This document shows positions 1-8,139 of a DNA stretch of 52,531 nucleotides, in pieces. The position numbers and the translations under genes were made by a program. The DNA is from Nostoc favosum CHAB5714. GTDB taxonomy: Bacteria > Cyanobacteriota > Cyanobacteriia > Cyanobacteriales > Nostocaceae. How positions within the stretch are numbered: position 1 is the first letter of the stretch; each line of letters starts with the position of its first letter. The stretch lies in assembly GCF_020829495.1 (NCBI RefSeq), contig NZ_JAIVFQ010000052.1, positions 1 to 52,531 of the forward strand, given 5' to 3'. The notes below the pieces were generated by a model. It saw nothing but the letters and a program-made list of their open reading frames with translations. It did no database searches and had not been told where the DNA came from.

Positions 1-54
1 TGCTCCCCCTGCTCCCCCTGCTCCCCCTGCTCCCCACTCCCCACTCCCCAATCC
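1..54. repeat. Short tandem repeat (CTCCCCCTG, then CACTCCC units)
   Basis: The left edge is made of 9-bp CTCCCCCTG units that change into CACTCCC-type 7-bp units. It sits just after the kdpA stop codon on the minus strand. The same repeat families recur at 21.5, 45.9, 46.9 and 52.4 kb. No coding capacity is seen. Confidence 0.9.
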
Positions 55-1803
55 CTAGCCGATGCCTTTGGCGATAAAAAACGCTTCACCGATCGGGCCT
101 AATGCTAATACTGGGAAGAATGTGAGTGCGCCCAAGATTAAAATCACGCCTGCGGTGACACCTATAAATAGTCCGGTATCGGTTCGCAATGTACCAGTCG
201 TGTAGGGAACAGCTTGCTTGCGAGACATGCTATCTGCCAAAAACAGCAAACCTAAAATTGGAATATAGCGTCCAGCTAGTAAACTGAAGCAGGTACTTAG
301 ATTCCACCACAGGGCAGTTGCAGTGGTTTTTGCGCCCGTCGCAGACATCGCTAATGGTGAAGGTTGTGAATCTCCCAAGCCTTCAAACCCAGAACCGTTG
401 TTAGCAGCAGCTGAGGCGTATTCATAGATAACTTGAGCAAAGCCGTGAAAACCCGGATTACTAATTCCTGATAGTTGGTCAGCAAATGCTAGGGTGATAC
501 CTGCGGGAATCATAATAGCGATCGGGTGAACCAGCAGAATCAGGAAACTAGCAAGTACAACCTCGCGCTTCTCAATCTTGCGTCCCAAAAATTCTGGTGT
601 GCGTCCTACCATCAGCCCTGTAGCGAACACAGCCAGAATCAGGTAAGCGAATAAATAAGCGGTTCCTGTACCCTGCCCACCCCAGATAATTTGCAGGAAC
701 ATATTGGAAAGGGTAATAAAACCACCGTTGGGCATAAAGGAGTCGTGTAAACTATTGACTGCACCGCACATAGTACCAGTTGTACTCGTTGCAAATAATG
801 CAGATTGTGCCCAACCAAACCGGACTTCTTTACCCTCTAAATTCGGTTGTTGACTACCCAGCAGTGCATTCACAGCCGGATTGCCGTTGTATTCACCAAT
901 GGCAGTGACGATGATAAATACTAAATAGAGAACGCCAACCATGCCGTAGACTAACCAAGCTTGCTTAGTGTTGTTCGCAAACAACCCATAAGTGTAGATT
1001 AGGGAAGTAGGAATCGAAAGCATGGCCACGATTTGAATTAAGTTAGAAAATCCGTTGGGATTTTCAAAGGGGTGTGCTGAGTTGATAGCGAAAAAGCCGC
1101 CGCCGTTTTCCCCTAATTGCTTGATAATTTCATAGTGGGCAACTGGGCCACGAGCGATCGCCTGACTAATATTCGGATTTTCCAAGGTAGGGAATACAAC
1201 TGCACCCCCCAGAGTTTCTGGAACGCCAGCTGCCATCAAAGCGATCGCGCCCACAATACAAATAGGCAGCAAAATTCGGGTAATCGAGCGAATTAGGTCT
1301 ACATAAAAGTTGCCTAACGATCTACCCGTCAATCCCCGAATAAAAGCAATCCCCACCGCCAAACCAGTCGCAGCAGAGGTGAACATGTGATAACCAAGCC
1401 CCCACATTTGGCTGCCATAGCTCATGTAGGTTTCACCAGAATAGTGCTGCTGGTTGGTATTAGTAATAAAAGAAATGGTAGTATGCAGCGCTGTGTCCCA
1501 AGTTGGGGCATTTATTCCCGTAGGATTCAGGGGCAACGATCCCTGATTCATGATGATCAAGAAAATCAGCAACCCCATTGCTACGTTGCTATACAGGATT
1601 GCCCGCCCATACTGCCAGCCCGTCATGTTTTCTTTGTTTTTAACGCCAACCAAGGCATAAAGCACTCGCTCAACCGGATTCAGAATTGGGTCGAGAAAAG
1701 TCCTTTCCTCTAGGTATACACGCGCCATATAGCGCCCAAAAAAGGGAGTAAGCGCTACTACAATTAGTAGCGTTAATACAATTTGAATCCATCCTTCTAG
1801 CAT
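55..1803 (-). CDS. kdpA: Potassium-transporting ATPase potassium-binding subunit KdpA
   Basis: KdpA is the membrane subunit of the KdpFABC high-affinity K+ uptake P-type ATPase; it binds and filters K+ while KdpB hydrolyses ATP. The 582-residue protein is full length for the family and consists of about ten hydrophobic segments. Four pore-loop motifs are visible: TNTNQQHYSG (about 114-123), GENGGGFF (231-238), TTGTMCGAVN (341-350) and NNGSGFEGL (468-476), matching the four selectivity-filter repeats of this channel-like subunit. The ATG at 1803 is followed directly by a transmembrane helix, and a GGAG lies about 12 nt upstream. kdpB, kdpC and regulatory genes are expected beyond the left edge. 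Family assignment is secure; regulation by K+ limitation is general knowledge and not visible here. Confidence 0.97.
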   Translation of the reverse strand: MLEGWIQIVLTLLIVVALTPFFGRYMARVYLEERTFLDPILNPVERVLYALVGVKNKENMTGWQYGRAILYSNVAMGLLIFLIIMNQGSLPLNPTGINAPTWDTALHTTISFITNTNQQHYSGETYMSYGSQMWGLGYHMFTSAATGLAVGIAFIRGLTGRSLGNFYVDLIRSITRILLPICIVGAIALMAAGVPETLGGAVVFPTLENPNISQAIARGPVAHYEIIKQLGENGGGFFAINSAHPFENPNGFSNLIQIVAMLSIPTSLIYTYGLFANNTKQAWLVYGMVGVLYLVFIIVTAIGEYNGNPAVNALLGSQQPNLEGKEVRFGWAQSALFATSTTGTMCGAVNSLHDSFMPNGGFITLSNMFLQIIWGGQGTGTAYLFAYLILAVFATGLMVGRTPEFLGRKIEKREVVLASFLILLVHPIAIMIPAGITLAFADQLSGISNPGFHGFAQVIYEYASAAANNGSGFEGLGDSQPSPLAMSATGAKTTATALWWNLSTCFSLLAGRYIPILGLLFLADSMSRKQAVPYTTGTLRTDTGLFIGVTAGVILILGALTFFPVLALGPIGEAFFIAKGIG

Positions 1804-2188
1804 TGGATTAGTCGAACTCCGACATAAACAAATTTCAGATTATTATAAATTATATTCTTGCTATGAATTAGAAAGAATATAGAAGGTATTGACATTATGA
1901 TGAACTCACCTATAATTATGTGTTTCCTCAATCAATCATGAAGCTTTTTGTTAGAGAACACAAGGTATAAATTAATATTTAAACTTGTCTATCTTAGGAA
2001 TATACTTATATATATATATCAGTATTCAGAGCGTTTATATCGATATATATCTGCAAATATAGAAAAACAGCTAAATCCTAAACAAACAGCTATTTTGCGC
2101 TTAAACGGGAGCATCCCACTTTGGCGAATAGCCTACCTGATTTTTCACGTCATGAAAAAAGAGTGCAAGGTGATAACCTCATTAGCTC
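1804..2188. other. Intergenic region between kdpA and the PIN gene
   Basis: This AT-rich stretch must contain the leftward kdp promoter; TATAAT-like strings lie on the minus strand around 1840-1855, but I cannot fix a promoter. A weak rightward open frame (1948-2208) has an AT-biased, low-information translation and is not believed. No RNA or repeat is recognised. Confidence 0.5.
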
Positions 2189-2644
2189 TCACGGATGGCG
2201 TGATGTAAAGCTAGTTGGGTTCAAAGGGGTGACTTCAGAAGCGTAGCGGTTAAAGTCTCTAACGTTGAAAGTTAAGATATGGGTTAACCTGTGGACTAAC
2301 ATTAAGGCTACAAGCCTAGCATCGTGGACATTTACACCCGCTACCCCATACTGTAAAATTAATCGCTTCCACTCTGGATAAATCTCAGGTACATCTGGCA
2401 GTACCAAGAATAAACCTTCTAAACTCTCCAGTTCCATCCTGGCTTCAGCTATGGTTAAGCCTAAGCCGTTCCTTTGAGCAGGTCGTGTAGCACTTCGCCA
2501 AAACTCTATGAGGTTTTGCGAGGTAATAAAAAGCTCTTCTTCGGCTCCTGGTAAAGTTGAGATTGCGTTCAGTGTATCTGCATACATTGGGTGGTGTGGC
2601 TGTACACTTAGTAGTAGTAAATTGGTATCGACAAGATAAGTCAC
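2189..2644 (-). CDS. PIN-domain toxin (VapC type)
   Basis: This is a PIN-fold ribonuclease of 151 residues, the toxin of a type II toxin-antitoxin pair. The acidic residues expected to bind Mg2+/Mn2+ are in place: D6 in VDTN, E47 in NLIEFW, D108 in HDARL and D130 in NVRDF. The gene begins with GTG at 2644, directly abutting the stop codon of the upstream small gene with zero spacing and in the same frame, which implies translational coupling. PIN toxins cut specific RNAs such as tRNAs when the antitoxin is lost; the target here is unknown. Domain assignment is firm; toxin activity is inferred from the arrangement. Confidence 0.88.
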   Translation of the reverse strand: MTYLVDTNLLLLSVQPHHPMYADTLNAISTLPGAEEELFITSQNLIEFWRSATRPAQRNGLGLTIAEARMELESLEGLFLVLPDVPEIYPEWKRLILQYGVAGVNVHDARLVALMLVHRLTHILTFNVRDFNRYASEVTPLNPTSFTSRHP

Positions 2645-2965
2645 TTAAATATCTTCGTTCTCGTCATCATCGTATATTCCTGCCCGACTTAAAGCATACT
2701 CTGATAGTAAGGGCGTATCTCGTCTATGGCTCTGTGCCCATTCCCGAAAAGCTGTTATCCACTCAAGAGCCGTTGCAGTTTTGTAAAATGGTTGATCCTG
2801 TTTTGATTTCATCAACTGCTTAAGCAATGCATCAAAATGTGGCTTAACCACTTCAACAGGGAGCTTAGTTACATTTGCTAACACCTGCACAACGCCTTCT
2901 AACTCTTGTCTGTCAGCCTCTGTTAGTAATGGTAGTATTTGATTGTTATTGTTATTGTTTCCCAT
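2645..2965 (-). CDS. Small protein upstream of PIN toxin, probable antitoxin
   Basis: The 106-residue protein starts with a Met-Gly-polyAsn stretch (six Asn, a GTTATT-repeat in DNA) and ends in a very acidic tail (DDDENED). The middle is predicted helical. It ends at 2645, immediately before the GTG of the PIN gene, the usual antitoxin-toxin order. I do not recognise a named antitoxin family or an obvious DNA-binding fold. The antitoxin role rests on position, size and acidic C-terminus only. The Asn run suggests that the first few codons vary in length between strains. Confidence 0.7.
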   Translation of the reverse strand: MGNNNNNNQILPLLTEADRQELEGVVQVLANVTKLPVEVVKPHFDALLKQLMKSKQDQPFYKTATALEWITAFREWAQSHRRDTPLLSEYALSRAGIYDDDENEDI

Positions 2966-3003
2966 GCTAGTAGCTCTCCATAAATAATACTGAAATTACT
3001 TTC

Positions 3004-3133
3004 TATAGCAGTCCTATTTGATTCGTGAAAAATATAAAATTTGAAAACGAACCGCAAAGTATTGGCTTTGGGCGCAAAGGGAAGAAAGAAGAAAGAGATA
3101 TATAATTTTCACAAATGATTTAGGACTGCTATA
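3004..3133. mobile_element. 130-bp miniature inverted-repeat element, copy 1
   Basis: The element begins TATAGCAGTCCT and ends AGGACTGCTATA. The terminal inverted repeats extend to about 28 bp with 24 matches. It has no coding capacity. TA at both extremes is consistent with insertion at a TA dinucleotide, as in IS630/Tc1-type elements. A base-for-base identical copy is at 49331-49460. It lies 38 bp upstream of the TA-pair start codon and so could affect its promoter. Confidence 0.9.
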
Positions 3134-3310
3134 GTTTAACTAGTTCCGTGGGTTTAAGTCCCCCGGTTCAATAAAAATTTTGTTTTGTGTTCGGGTTAAA
3201 TCCCCATTACAAAACAAAGTTTACGAAAGCGTTGCGGGGCGAACGCGAGTGCGTCTCTAAGAGTTGCCCATTACGAATTACGAATTACGAATTATTTAAT
3301 AACAGGCTAC
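3134..3310. repeat. Spacer with AATTACG heptamer repeats
   Basis: Between two miniature-element copies lies a short unique stretch followed by about three AATTACG heptamers near 3271-3296, a typical Nostoc short tandem repeat. Nothing coding is seen. Confidence 0.7.
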
Positions 3311-3409
3311 TATAGCAATCCTAAATCATTCGTGAAAAGTTAGCTCCCCGACAACTTTTACGAAGTCGGGGAGCTGGACACCGCGAATTTTCACAAATTA
3401 GATAGGATA
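3311..3409. repeat. Degenerate relative of the 130-bp miniature element
   Basis: The left end TATAGCAATCCTAAATCATT closely matches the end of the intact 130-bp element, and the right part keeps TTTTCACAAATTAGATAGGA but has lost the outermost bases. The interior differs and carries its own palindrome, AGCTCCCCGACAA then a short loop and GTCGGGGAGCT. It could also act as a leftward terminator-like hairpin after the FIST gene. Confidence 0.7.
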
Positions 3410-3432
3410 AAGTCAGAAGTCTAATTCATAAT

Positions 3433-4668
3433 TCATAACTGATTTTGGCGACAAATTCCAAATGCACAAGTGTAGGCGTGTAAGAAGGTTCTGCCACCAA
3501 CAGGGCCGATTTCACCACCACAGAAAAAGCCGCCTACAGGAATATCGCTGACGTAGCGCCGAAATAGTTCAGAATCGAAATTGGGTTTACCATAGAGTCC
3601 TTCACCTCGCCCCAGACAGGCAAACATTAAGGCAGCTACGGCAGAGGGTTCAGATTCTCGTTGGGTTTGATAACTTTGCAGGAGTAATTCTAGGTCTTCA
3701 GCAGAGGCTTGGGCATCGCGGAGGTGGAATTGCAGCCTTTGTCCTGGACGGACGCGATCGCCAATTGCGATCGCCCCAGCTGTTGGATCGACCCCAAGAA
3801 TACCACGAATTAAAAAGTCTCCCTGTTGCAAAGCCAGCTTAAATTCATCCATCGCCACACCAACAAACAGAGAATGCTGTGCTAAAATCCGTTCGTGTTC
3901 GCTGAGACTGGCAATCAAATCTCGCAACACCACTAGAGGCACTTTCTCATCTAACTCTAAGATGATGTTGCGATCGGCTTTTGTAACTTGCAATGGTTTG
4001 CCAATCGGTCGGCATCCTTGGGCTACAATCGTCTCCAAAACAATATTTCCAGTCAAAGCTATACCAACAGTTCCCTCACGATACAAACTTTGGCATTCCT
4101 CGCCCTCAGTATCATTACAAAAAAGCGCAACACGACCACCCATACCCCCACCACTAGCCTGTCCCCCCACTATCACCGATCCTGGATAAGCAAAATCCAA
4201 CCCCTGCAATAAATCGTTGATTCCAGAAGCGAAAGAACTAGACAGCAAAATGAACTGGGGTGTCGGTGATGTTGGCACACCGATCAAATCAACCCAAGCA
4301 TCTGGTGAACTGTCTAAATCAGGTAATTCTTCAGCAACAACATGAAAAACTTGAACCTTCACCCCTGGAAGGTATGCTAAAGTCAAGCTAATAGCTGGTT
4401 CAGCTTCTAGTTCTTGGATTTCTCCGTTAACTGTCGTCCCAATCACACCTCCACCACTACAGCCAATTAGCACTGGCACAGAAAGTTTCTCAGCTAACAA
4501 GGGTAACAGTCGGGAATACTCACTCGTGAAAGCAGACGAAATGAATACCAGTCCTAGATCCGCAGGTGCTGTTAACGATGAGACAGCTCGTTCCACCACA
4601 TCTGTAACAGCTGCTTCCAAAGAATGACGGGTTGATAGGGCGTTTGCCCACTGCATTTGGTCTGCCAT
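3433..4668 (-). CDS. FIST domain signalling protein (FIST N + FIST C)
   Basis: FIST proteins are soluble sensory proteins thought to bind small ligands and are often linked to two-component or c-di-GMP signalling. The N-terminal FIST half contains VLIGCSGGGVIG and the C-terminal half VGGFFCGGEIGPVGG near the end. The frame stays open upstream to 4794, but the extra 42 residues (Ser/Lys-rich, MTSPASWDGG...) look non-conserved. ATG at 4668 (MADQMQWANA) has an AGAAAGAAG-like Shine-Dalgarno region and resembles starts of cyanobacterial relatives, so I choose it (411 residues). No neighbouring kinase or cyclase is seen, so its partner is unknown. Confidence 0.85.
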   Translation of the reverse strand: MADQMQWANALSTRHSLEAAVTDVVERAVSSLTAPADLGLVFISSAFTSEYSRLLPLLAEKLSVPVLIGCSGGGVIGTTVNGEIQELEAEPAISLTLAYLPGVKVQVFHVVAEELPDLDSSPDAWVDLIGVPTSPTPQFILLSSSFASGINDLLQGLDFAYPGSVIVGGQASGGGMGGRVALFCNDTEGEECQSLYREGTVGIALTGNIVLETIVAQGCRPIGKPLQVTKADRNIILELDEKVPLVVLRDLIASLSEHERILAQHSLFVGVAMDEFKLALQQGDFLIRGILGVDPTAGAIAIGDRVRPGQRLQFHLRDAQASAEDLELLLQSYQTQRESEPSAVAALMFACLGRGEGLYGKPNFDSELFRRYVSDIPVGGFFCGGEIGPVGGRTFLHAYTCAFGICRQNQL

Positions 4669-5039
4669 GAGTTTTGAGCTTCTTTCTCTTTTTGGGCTAG
4701 TAGGTTTTGATTTTTGATTTTGGGAAGAATTGCATCCGACAAAAATTAGTGCCAGCCTTTTGTCTCCTCCATCCCAAGAAGCTGGGGAAGTCATTCCTTA
4801 ATAGATGCATCTAAATATATTGTATGATTGTTTATCTATGGTACTGATTCCACAAAATCTTAAAAAATAAAGATGAATGCATTGATAGATGCGGCAGTTT
4901 ACTGTATTGGTTATAAATCAATAGGTTAAAGTACTAAGTTATGAGCTGAATGGTTAGAATGGTTAGTAATCAAGCTAAAATCTGCCATTTCTGAAGTTTT
5001 TCTATACTAGTATTAACAACACACAACGAGACTAAAGCA

Positions 5040-5285
5040 ATGACCAACATCCAAGAAACAGCAAAGAGTGATATTCAAGAGAAAATCCAAGAAGAAGTGG
5101 AGCAAGCGCGTACTGTCTGTGACGTTAGCGGTAGCAACTCACCAGAGTGTGCTGCTGCTTGGGATGCAGTAGAAGAATTGCAAGCCGAAGCTTCCCACAA
5201 GCGCCAAAGCAAGCCAAAAAACTCTCTAGAACAGTATTGTGATGACAACCCAGATGCAATTGAATGCCGAGTTTACGACGACTAA
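5040..5285 (+). CDS. cp12: CP12 domain protein, Calvin cycle regulator
   Basis: CP12 is a small redox-sensitive, intrinsically disordered protein. In the dark it bridges glyceraldehyde-3-phosphate dehydrogenase and phosphoribulokinase into an inactive complex. The 81-residue length is standard. Both cysteine pairs are present (C27/C37 and C67/C76), as are the central AWDAVEELQ motif for phosphoribulokinase binding and the C-terminal CDDNPDAIECRVYDD tail that enters the dehydrogenase active site. The gene stands alone, with about 245 bp upstream and more than 800 bp downstream free of genes, so it is probably monocistronic. Identification is very secure. Confidence 0.96.
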   Translation: MTNIQETAKSDIQEKIQEEVEQARTVCDVSGSNSPECAAAWDAVEELQAEASHKRQSKPKNSLEQYCDDNPDAIECRVYDD

Positions 5286-5893
5286 AAATTTAGACAAGTG
5301 AATTTTTTGTTCGTTTGGTAAACAAGCAACCAAAATTTACTTACTCAAATCTTGCACTCTCACCTCACTCCCGCCTAAAATCTTACTCCCCTCTTTCATC
5401 ATTTGCCCCAACAGGTAAATAATTCATGAAATATCTGGAGTTACGGATGTATAAGGGTTAAAACTTGAGAGTTTTTTTATCTTAAAAGGAAACTTTTACA
5501 CCCAAAAAAAATTGGGATTTTGTCCGAGAGTGCCGAGTATATAGTCGGTGGGTGAGTTTTGGAACTCTTCCTGACGCTACTTACAAATAGGTGCAAAATC
5601 CGAGATGAGGGTCTTTGAGTTGCTTGTTTTTTACTAAATAGAGAGATTGAGGAAAGTGAATTAAACAATTTAGCATTTAATACCTTTTCCAAAAATCTTT
5701 GCAACAAATGAATTGACCGTAGGGGCGTACATCTGTATGCCCCTACAAACGTATTTACAGTATAAATTTGGTGAAATGGTATAAGTTGGATAGCCACTTG
5801 CTTGCACAAAGAATTTAGAGCGCAGTCTTGAGGCTAGACTTTGTGCTTTCATTAAACTGTTATGTAATATAGATAGACTATTAGCTAGCTAAT
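5286..5893. other. Non-coding stretch after cp12
   Basis: No convincing gene is seen. A GTAGGGGC...GCCCCTAC inverted repeat lies at 5719-5746 (arms 11 of 12 paired with the inner bases), a common Nostoc intergenic palindrome. A segment near 5580-5640 reads on the minus strand as possible insertion-sequence end material (CTCGGATTTTGCACCTATT), but I cannot support an element. Leftward frames at 5477-5852 look non-coding. Confidence 0.5.
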
Positions 5894-5903
5894 AGCTTAC
5901 AGG

Positions 5904-6070
5904 CAGGGCTATTTCATTCTCATCTAGCCCGCCTCAGAATGAATTCTGAGTCTAATAGCGAAACTCGTCTAAAGACGACTGAGAAAAGGTTATAGTCCGT
6001 TAAAACGGACTTTAGCTATAAGAGAAGAACTTTAGTTCTGGGCGGTTTATGTCTAGAACGAAATAGCCCC
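5904..6070. mobile_element. Multi-hairpin miniature element with 10-bp target duplication
   Basis: The 167-bp block is flanked by direct repeats AGCTTACAGG at 5894-5903 and 6071-6080. Its ends are inverted repeats: GGGCTATTTCATTCT at 5906-5920 pairs with AGAACGAAATAGCCC at 6055-6069, one mismatch. The inside is a string of small palindromes: CTCAGAAT/ATTCTGAG, CGTCT/AGACG, AGTCCGTT/AACGGACT and AGAACT/AGTTCT. It has no coding capacity. The direct repeat looks like a target-site duplication, so this is probably a mobilised non-autonomous element. Related palindromes occur at 23100-23160. Confidence 0.75.
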
Positions 6071-6142
6071 AGCTTACAGGTTTGTCAGTTATGGATACTT
6101 GTTCTTGGTTAAAAATGTTTTATTTATCGTTTGAGAAAAACT

Positions 6143-6739
6143 ATGGACTATAACGTTTGGTTTCGCCCTTTCGTCTGGATGGATTACCGACTGGCAGTAT
6201 TATTCCTGGTAATTATTCCGCTAATTCTTTTGATTTGGGCATTTGTGCAAAAAGCAGAAGGCATACAACGCTTATTGGCTATATACTGGCGAGTATCAAG
6301 CCTGGTAGCAATCACGATTTACTTAATGATTGCCCAGTATCCAGTTAGCTTTATCTCTGGGTTGATAGCTCAGATTTTGATCCCGATTTCGCTGTGGTTC
6401 TGGGTGGATATCAACGATGAAATTGAGTATCAAACCAGTGGCGCTTTGAAATTGATTTTTACTTCTTGGCGCTGGGCGACAACTGTTTATTGTATTTTGG
6501 GTACACTAGCCTTTATCCCTTTTTTGGGTTGTGCTTTTTCTGGCAGTGCGCTGAAGACTTCCTATTGTCGCGTCTGGTTTGAGGCTCCGTTGCTATTCAA
6601 AGAATATTTCCATGCTAATAGCAAGGCTGAGTTTTTAGGTTTTCTCGGCATAACTAGTTTAGTAATTTATGTGCTTTACTTAAGCTACTTTGTTCTGATT
6701 AAGCTGGGCAAGCAGGGACGTTCAGCCACACCACAGTAA
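6143..6739 (+). CDS. DUF3177 family membrane protein
   Basis: This is a conserved cyanobacterial membrane protein of unknown function. About 198 residues contain five or so hydrophobic helices, beginning with MDYNVWFRPFVWMDYRLAV, typical of the DUF3177 family. The frame can start at a TTG (6131), but ATG 6143 matches the usual family N-terminus. The next gene starts 37 nt after the stop, so the two may be cotranscribed. No catalytic motif is evident. Family call is from recognition of the sequence, not from a search. Confidence 0.82.
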   Translation: MDYNVWFRPFVWMDYRLAVLFLVIIPLILLIWAFVQKAEGIQRLLAIYWRVSSLVAITIYLMIAQYPVSFISGLIAQILIPISLWFWVDINDEIEYQTSGALKLIFTSWRWATTVYCILGTLAFIPFLGCAFSGSALKTSYCRVWFEAPLLFKEYFHANSKAEFLGFLGITSLVIYVLYLSYFVLIKLGKQGRSATPQ

Positions 6740-6776
6740 GCGTCGTTGCACTACCATACCCCTACTCTTAAAATAA

Positions 6777-7073
6777 ATGGATTCCATTGGCAAGCGACTG
6801 GAACAATACACCGCTAAACGTCCCCAAGAAGTCCTAATTGTAACAGTGGAAATTGCTGATGAGCAAGATACAATTGCTATTTTCAAAGGCTTTTCCAGTT
6901 CTTTGATGCGCCCTACAGCATTTGATGCAGATGTACCAGTTCTACCAGATGAGGCAAACATCCTCAACATTGATCGAGTAGCCAGTCCTTACAATCCTGA
7001 AGCACCCCGTTATATTCAACAAGGAATTTCTTGGGAAGCTATGGAAACTCTATTATCAGAAGTAGGTGTTTAA
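6777..7073 (+). CDS. Conserved hypothetical protein (98 residues)
   Basis: This small soluble protein has a central VLIVTVEIADEQDTIAIFKG segment reading like a beta-hairpin, followed by FSSSLMRPTAFD and a C-terminal part rich in aromatic and proline residues. I believe similar proteins occur widely in cyanobacteria (possibly the family labelled DUF7734), but I cannot confirm the name and give no function. It follows the DUF3177 gene by 37 nt on the same strand, so a shared transcript is likely. Confidence 0.75.
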   Translation: MDSIGKRLEQYTAKRPQEVLIVTVEIADEQDTIAIFKGFSSSLMRPTAFDADVPVLPDEANILNIDRVASPYNPEAPRYIQQGISWEAMETLLSEVGV

Positions 7074-7253
7074 CTAATTACTAATTTGTAATTCCTAACA
7101 TAGAGCAGTATGGGGATGATCGCAGTTAAGACAGACTGGTTACACTGTTAGCATTATTGGATGGGCTTAGATGCAACAGTTCCAGGATGCGAACACGCCA
7201 AAACCATTCAGTCGAGAACAACGTTGGGAAATGAACTATTATCTTGACTAATT

Positions 7254-7463
7254 ATGAATTACCACGACATTATTACGATTCAACCTGGAAAACGCAGTGG
7301 TAAACCCTGTATCCGGGGAATGCGAATCACAGTTTATGATATTTTGGAGTACCTTGCAGGCGGAATGACTGAAGCAGAAATATTAGAGGATTTTTCTGAA
7401 TTAACTTCCGAAGATATCAAAGCGTGTCTAGCTTTTGCTGTTGATCGTGAGAAGAAGGGCTAA
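7254..7463 (+). CDS. DUF433 family antitoxin-like protein, orphan
   Basis: The 69-residue protein has the DUF433 signature: an ITIQPGKRSGKPCIRGMRIT core followed by YDILEYLAGGMTEAEILEDF, a winged/helix-turn-helix-like fold. DUF433 proteins usually act as antitoxins next to a DUF5615 PIN-like toxin. No DUF5615 gene follows here. Instead there is a roughly 100-nt stretch with a short open frame (GTG at 7475 to TGA at 7570, about 31 residues ending KSFTL) that overlaps the hicB start by ATGA. The partner seems to have been lost, making this an orphan antitoxin. Confidence 0.82.
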   Translation: MNYHDIITIQPGKRSGKPCIRGMRITVYDILEYLAGGMTEAEILEDFSELTSEDIKACLAFAVDREKKG

Positions 7464-7566
7464 CAGTTTGCTCAGTGAGTAGGACTCTGGACGACTGTGA
7501 TCGGGCAATTGCCCAGTTTGATAAGATGGTTGGCATAGTTAGAGAAGTTCATAAGTCGTTCACCCT

Positions 7567-7758
7567 ATGACAACCAAGAAATATGTTTACTGGCAAGATG
7601 AGGAGATGTGGCTTGGCTATTTGGAGGAGTATCCAGACTACTGGACTCAGGCAGAAACCGAAAACGAATTGAAGGAGAACTTAACTGATATTTACAAAGA
7701 ATTAACCAGTGGGGCAATCCCCAATGTCCGAAGAGTGGCTGAACTTGAGGTATTGTGA
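7567..7758 (+). CDS. hicB: HicB-like antitoxin (short)
   Basis: HicB proteins neutralise HicA. The 63-residue sequence (VYWQDEEMWLGYLEEYPDYWTQAETENELKENL...) fits the partial RNase H-like HicB fold: beta-strand, GYLEEYPD and a helix with a periodic Leu/Glu pattern. It is the short form without a C-terminal DNA-binding domain. Its stop codon overlaps the hicA start (GTGA), so the pair is translationally coupled. The order hicB-hicA is the reverse of the classical E. coli order but is common in cyanobacteria. Confidence 0.82.
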   Translation: MTTKKYVYWQDEEMWLGYLEEYPDYWTQAETENELKENLTDIYKELTSGAIPNVRRVAELEVL

Positions 7759-7937
7759 AACGACGGGACTTGATCAAACGCCTCGAAGAGATGGGTTGTG
7801 TATTTATTCGTCATGGTGGCAAACATGACTGGTATCAGAACCCAAGAACGAAGGTATCTCAACCTGTTCCAAGGCATCGAGAAATTAAGGAACAGCTTGC
7901 CAAACACATCATCAAAATGCTTGGCGACGAAGGCTAA
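7755..7937 (+). CDS. hicA: HicA mRNA interferase toxin
   Basis: HicA is a double-stranded-RNA-binding-fold ribonuclease that cleaves mRNA. The 60-residue protein has the family layout: KRRDLIKRLEEMGC, then RHGGKHDWYQNP with the catalytic histidine (H24 in GGKHDWY), then VPRHREIKEQLAKHIIKML. It starts with GTG overlapping the hicB stop. The stop codon TAA lies inside the left arm (GGCTAAC) of the attC-like site that follows, the placement seen for gene cassettes. Active-site residues look intact, so it is probably functional. Confidence 0.85.
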   Translation: MKRRDLIKRLEEMGCVFIRHGGKHDWYQNPRTKVSQPVPRHREIKEQLAKHIIKMLGDEG

Positions 7938-8018
7938 CACGGCGTTGGAGCCGAACCCTGAAAGGTTATTTGGTGAGAATATGAGGGTATCTGCATCGGC
8001 TCAATTTTACCGTTACCC
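7932..8018 (+). other. attC-like structured site 1 (candidate)
   Basis: This 87-bp segment has outer arms GGCTAAC (7932-7938) and GTTACCC (8012-8018), 6 of 7 complementary. Inner arms TTGGAGCCGA (7945-7954) and TCGGCTCAA (7996-8004) pair fully except for one extra G, an extrahelical base as found in integron attC sites. The outer right arm does not match the classical GTTRRRY core exactly, so I call this a candidate only. A second 87-bp site of the same design lies at 8576-8662. Confidence 0.45.
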
Positions 8019-8090
8019 TGAAGGAAGCAAGCTACAGATGGGTCTAAATTGCCGTCTGAAGTGTCTTAAATTTTGAAGAATTCTTTAGAC
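8011..8090. repeat. Direct repeat copy A (about 80 bp)
   Basis: The stretch beginning CGTTACCCTGAAGGAAGCAA is repeated at 8655-8735 with few differences. It contains a small hairpin CAGATGG...CCGTCTG (G-T wobble) that is a perfect CAGATGG/CCATCTG pair in the other copy. The two copies bracket the frameshifted gene. Confidence 0.8.
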
Positions 8091-8139
8091 ATCATAATTC
8101 TCAATCAAACAGGGTGGGTTTATGTGAGGTTTCAGCAAA

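Noticed and set aside
1948..2208. 86-residue rightward ORF upstream of the PIN gene
   Set aside because: Very AT-rich, Ile/Tyr/Lys-biased translation without a ribosome site, overlapping the end of the PIN gene.
3134..3200. tRNA fragment (GGGTTTAAGTCCC resembling a T arm)
   Set aside because: No acceptor, D or anticodon arm can be built around it.
8011..8090. Glutamine-type riboswitch in CGTTACCCTGAAGGAAGC
   Set aside because: Looks slightly like glnA/downstream-peptide motifs, but the conserved ACGGAAGUAGG core and pairing are absent.
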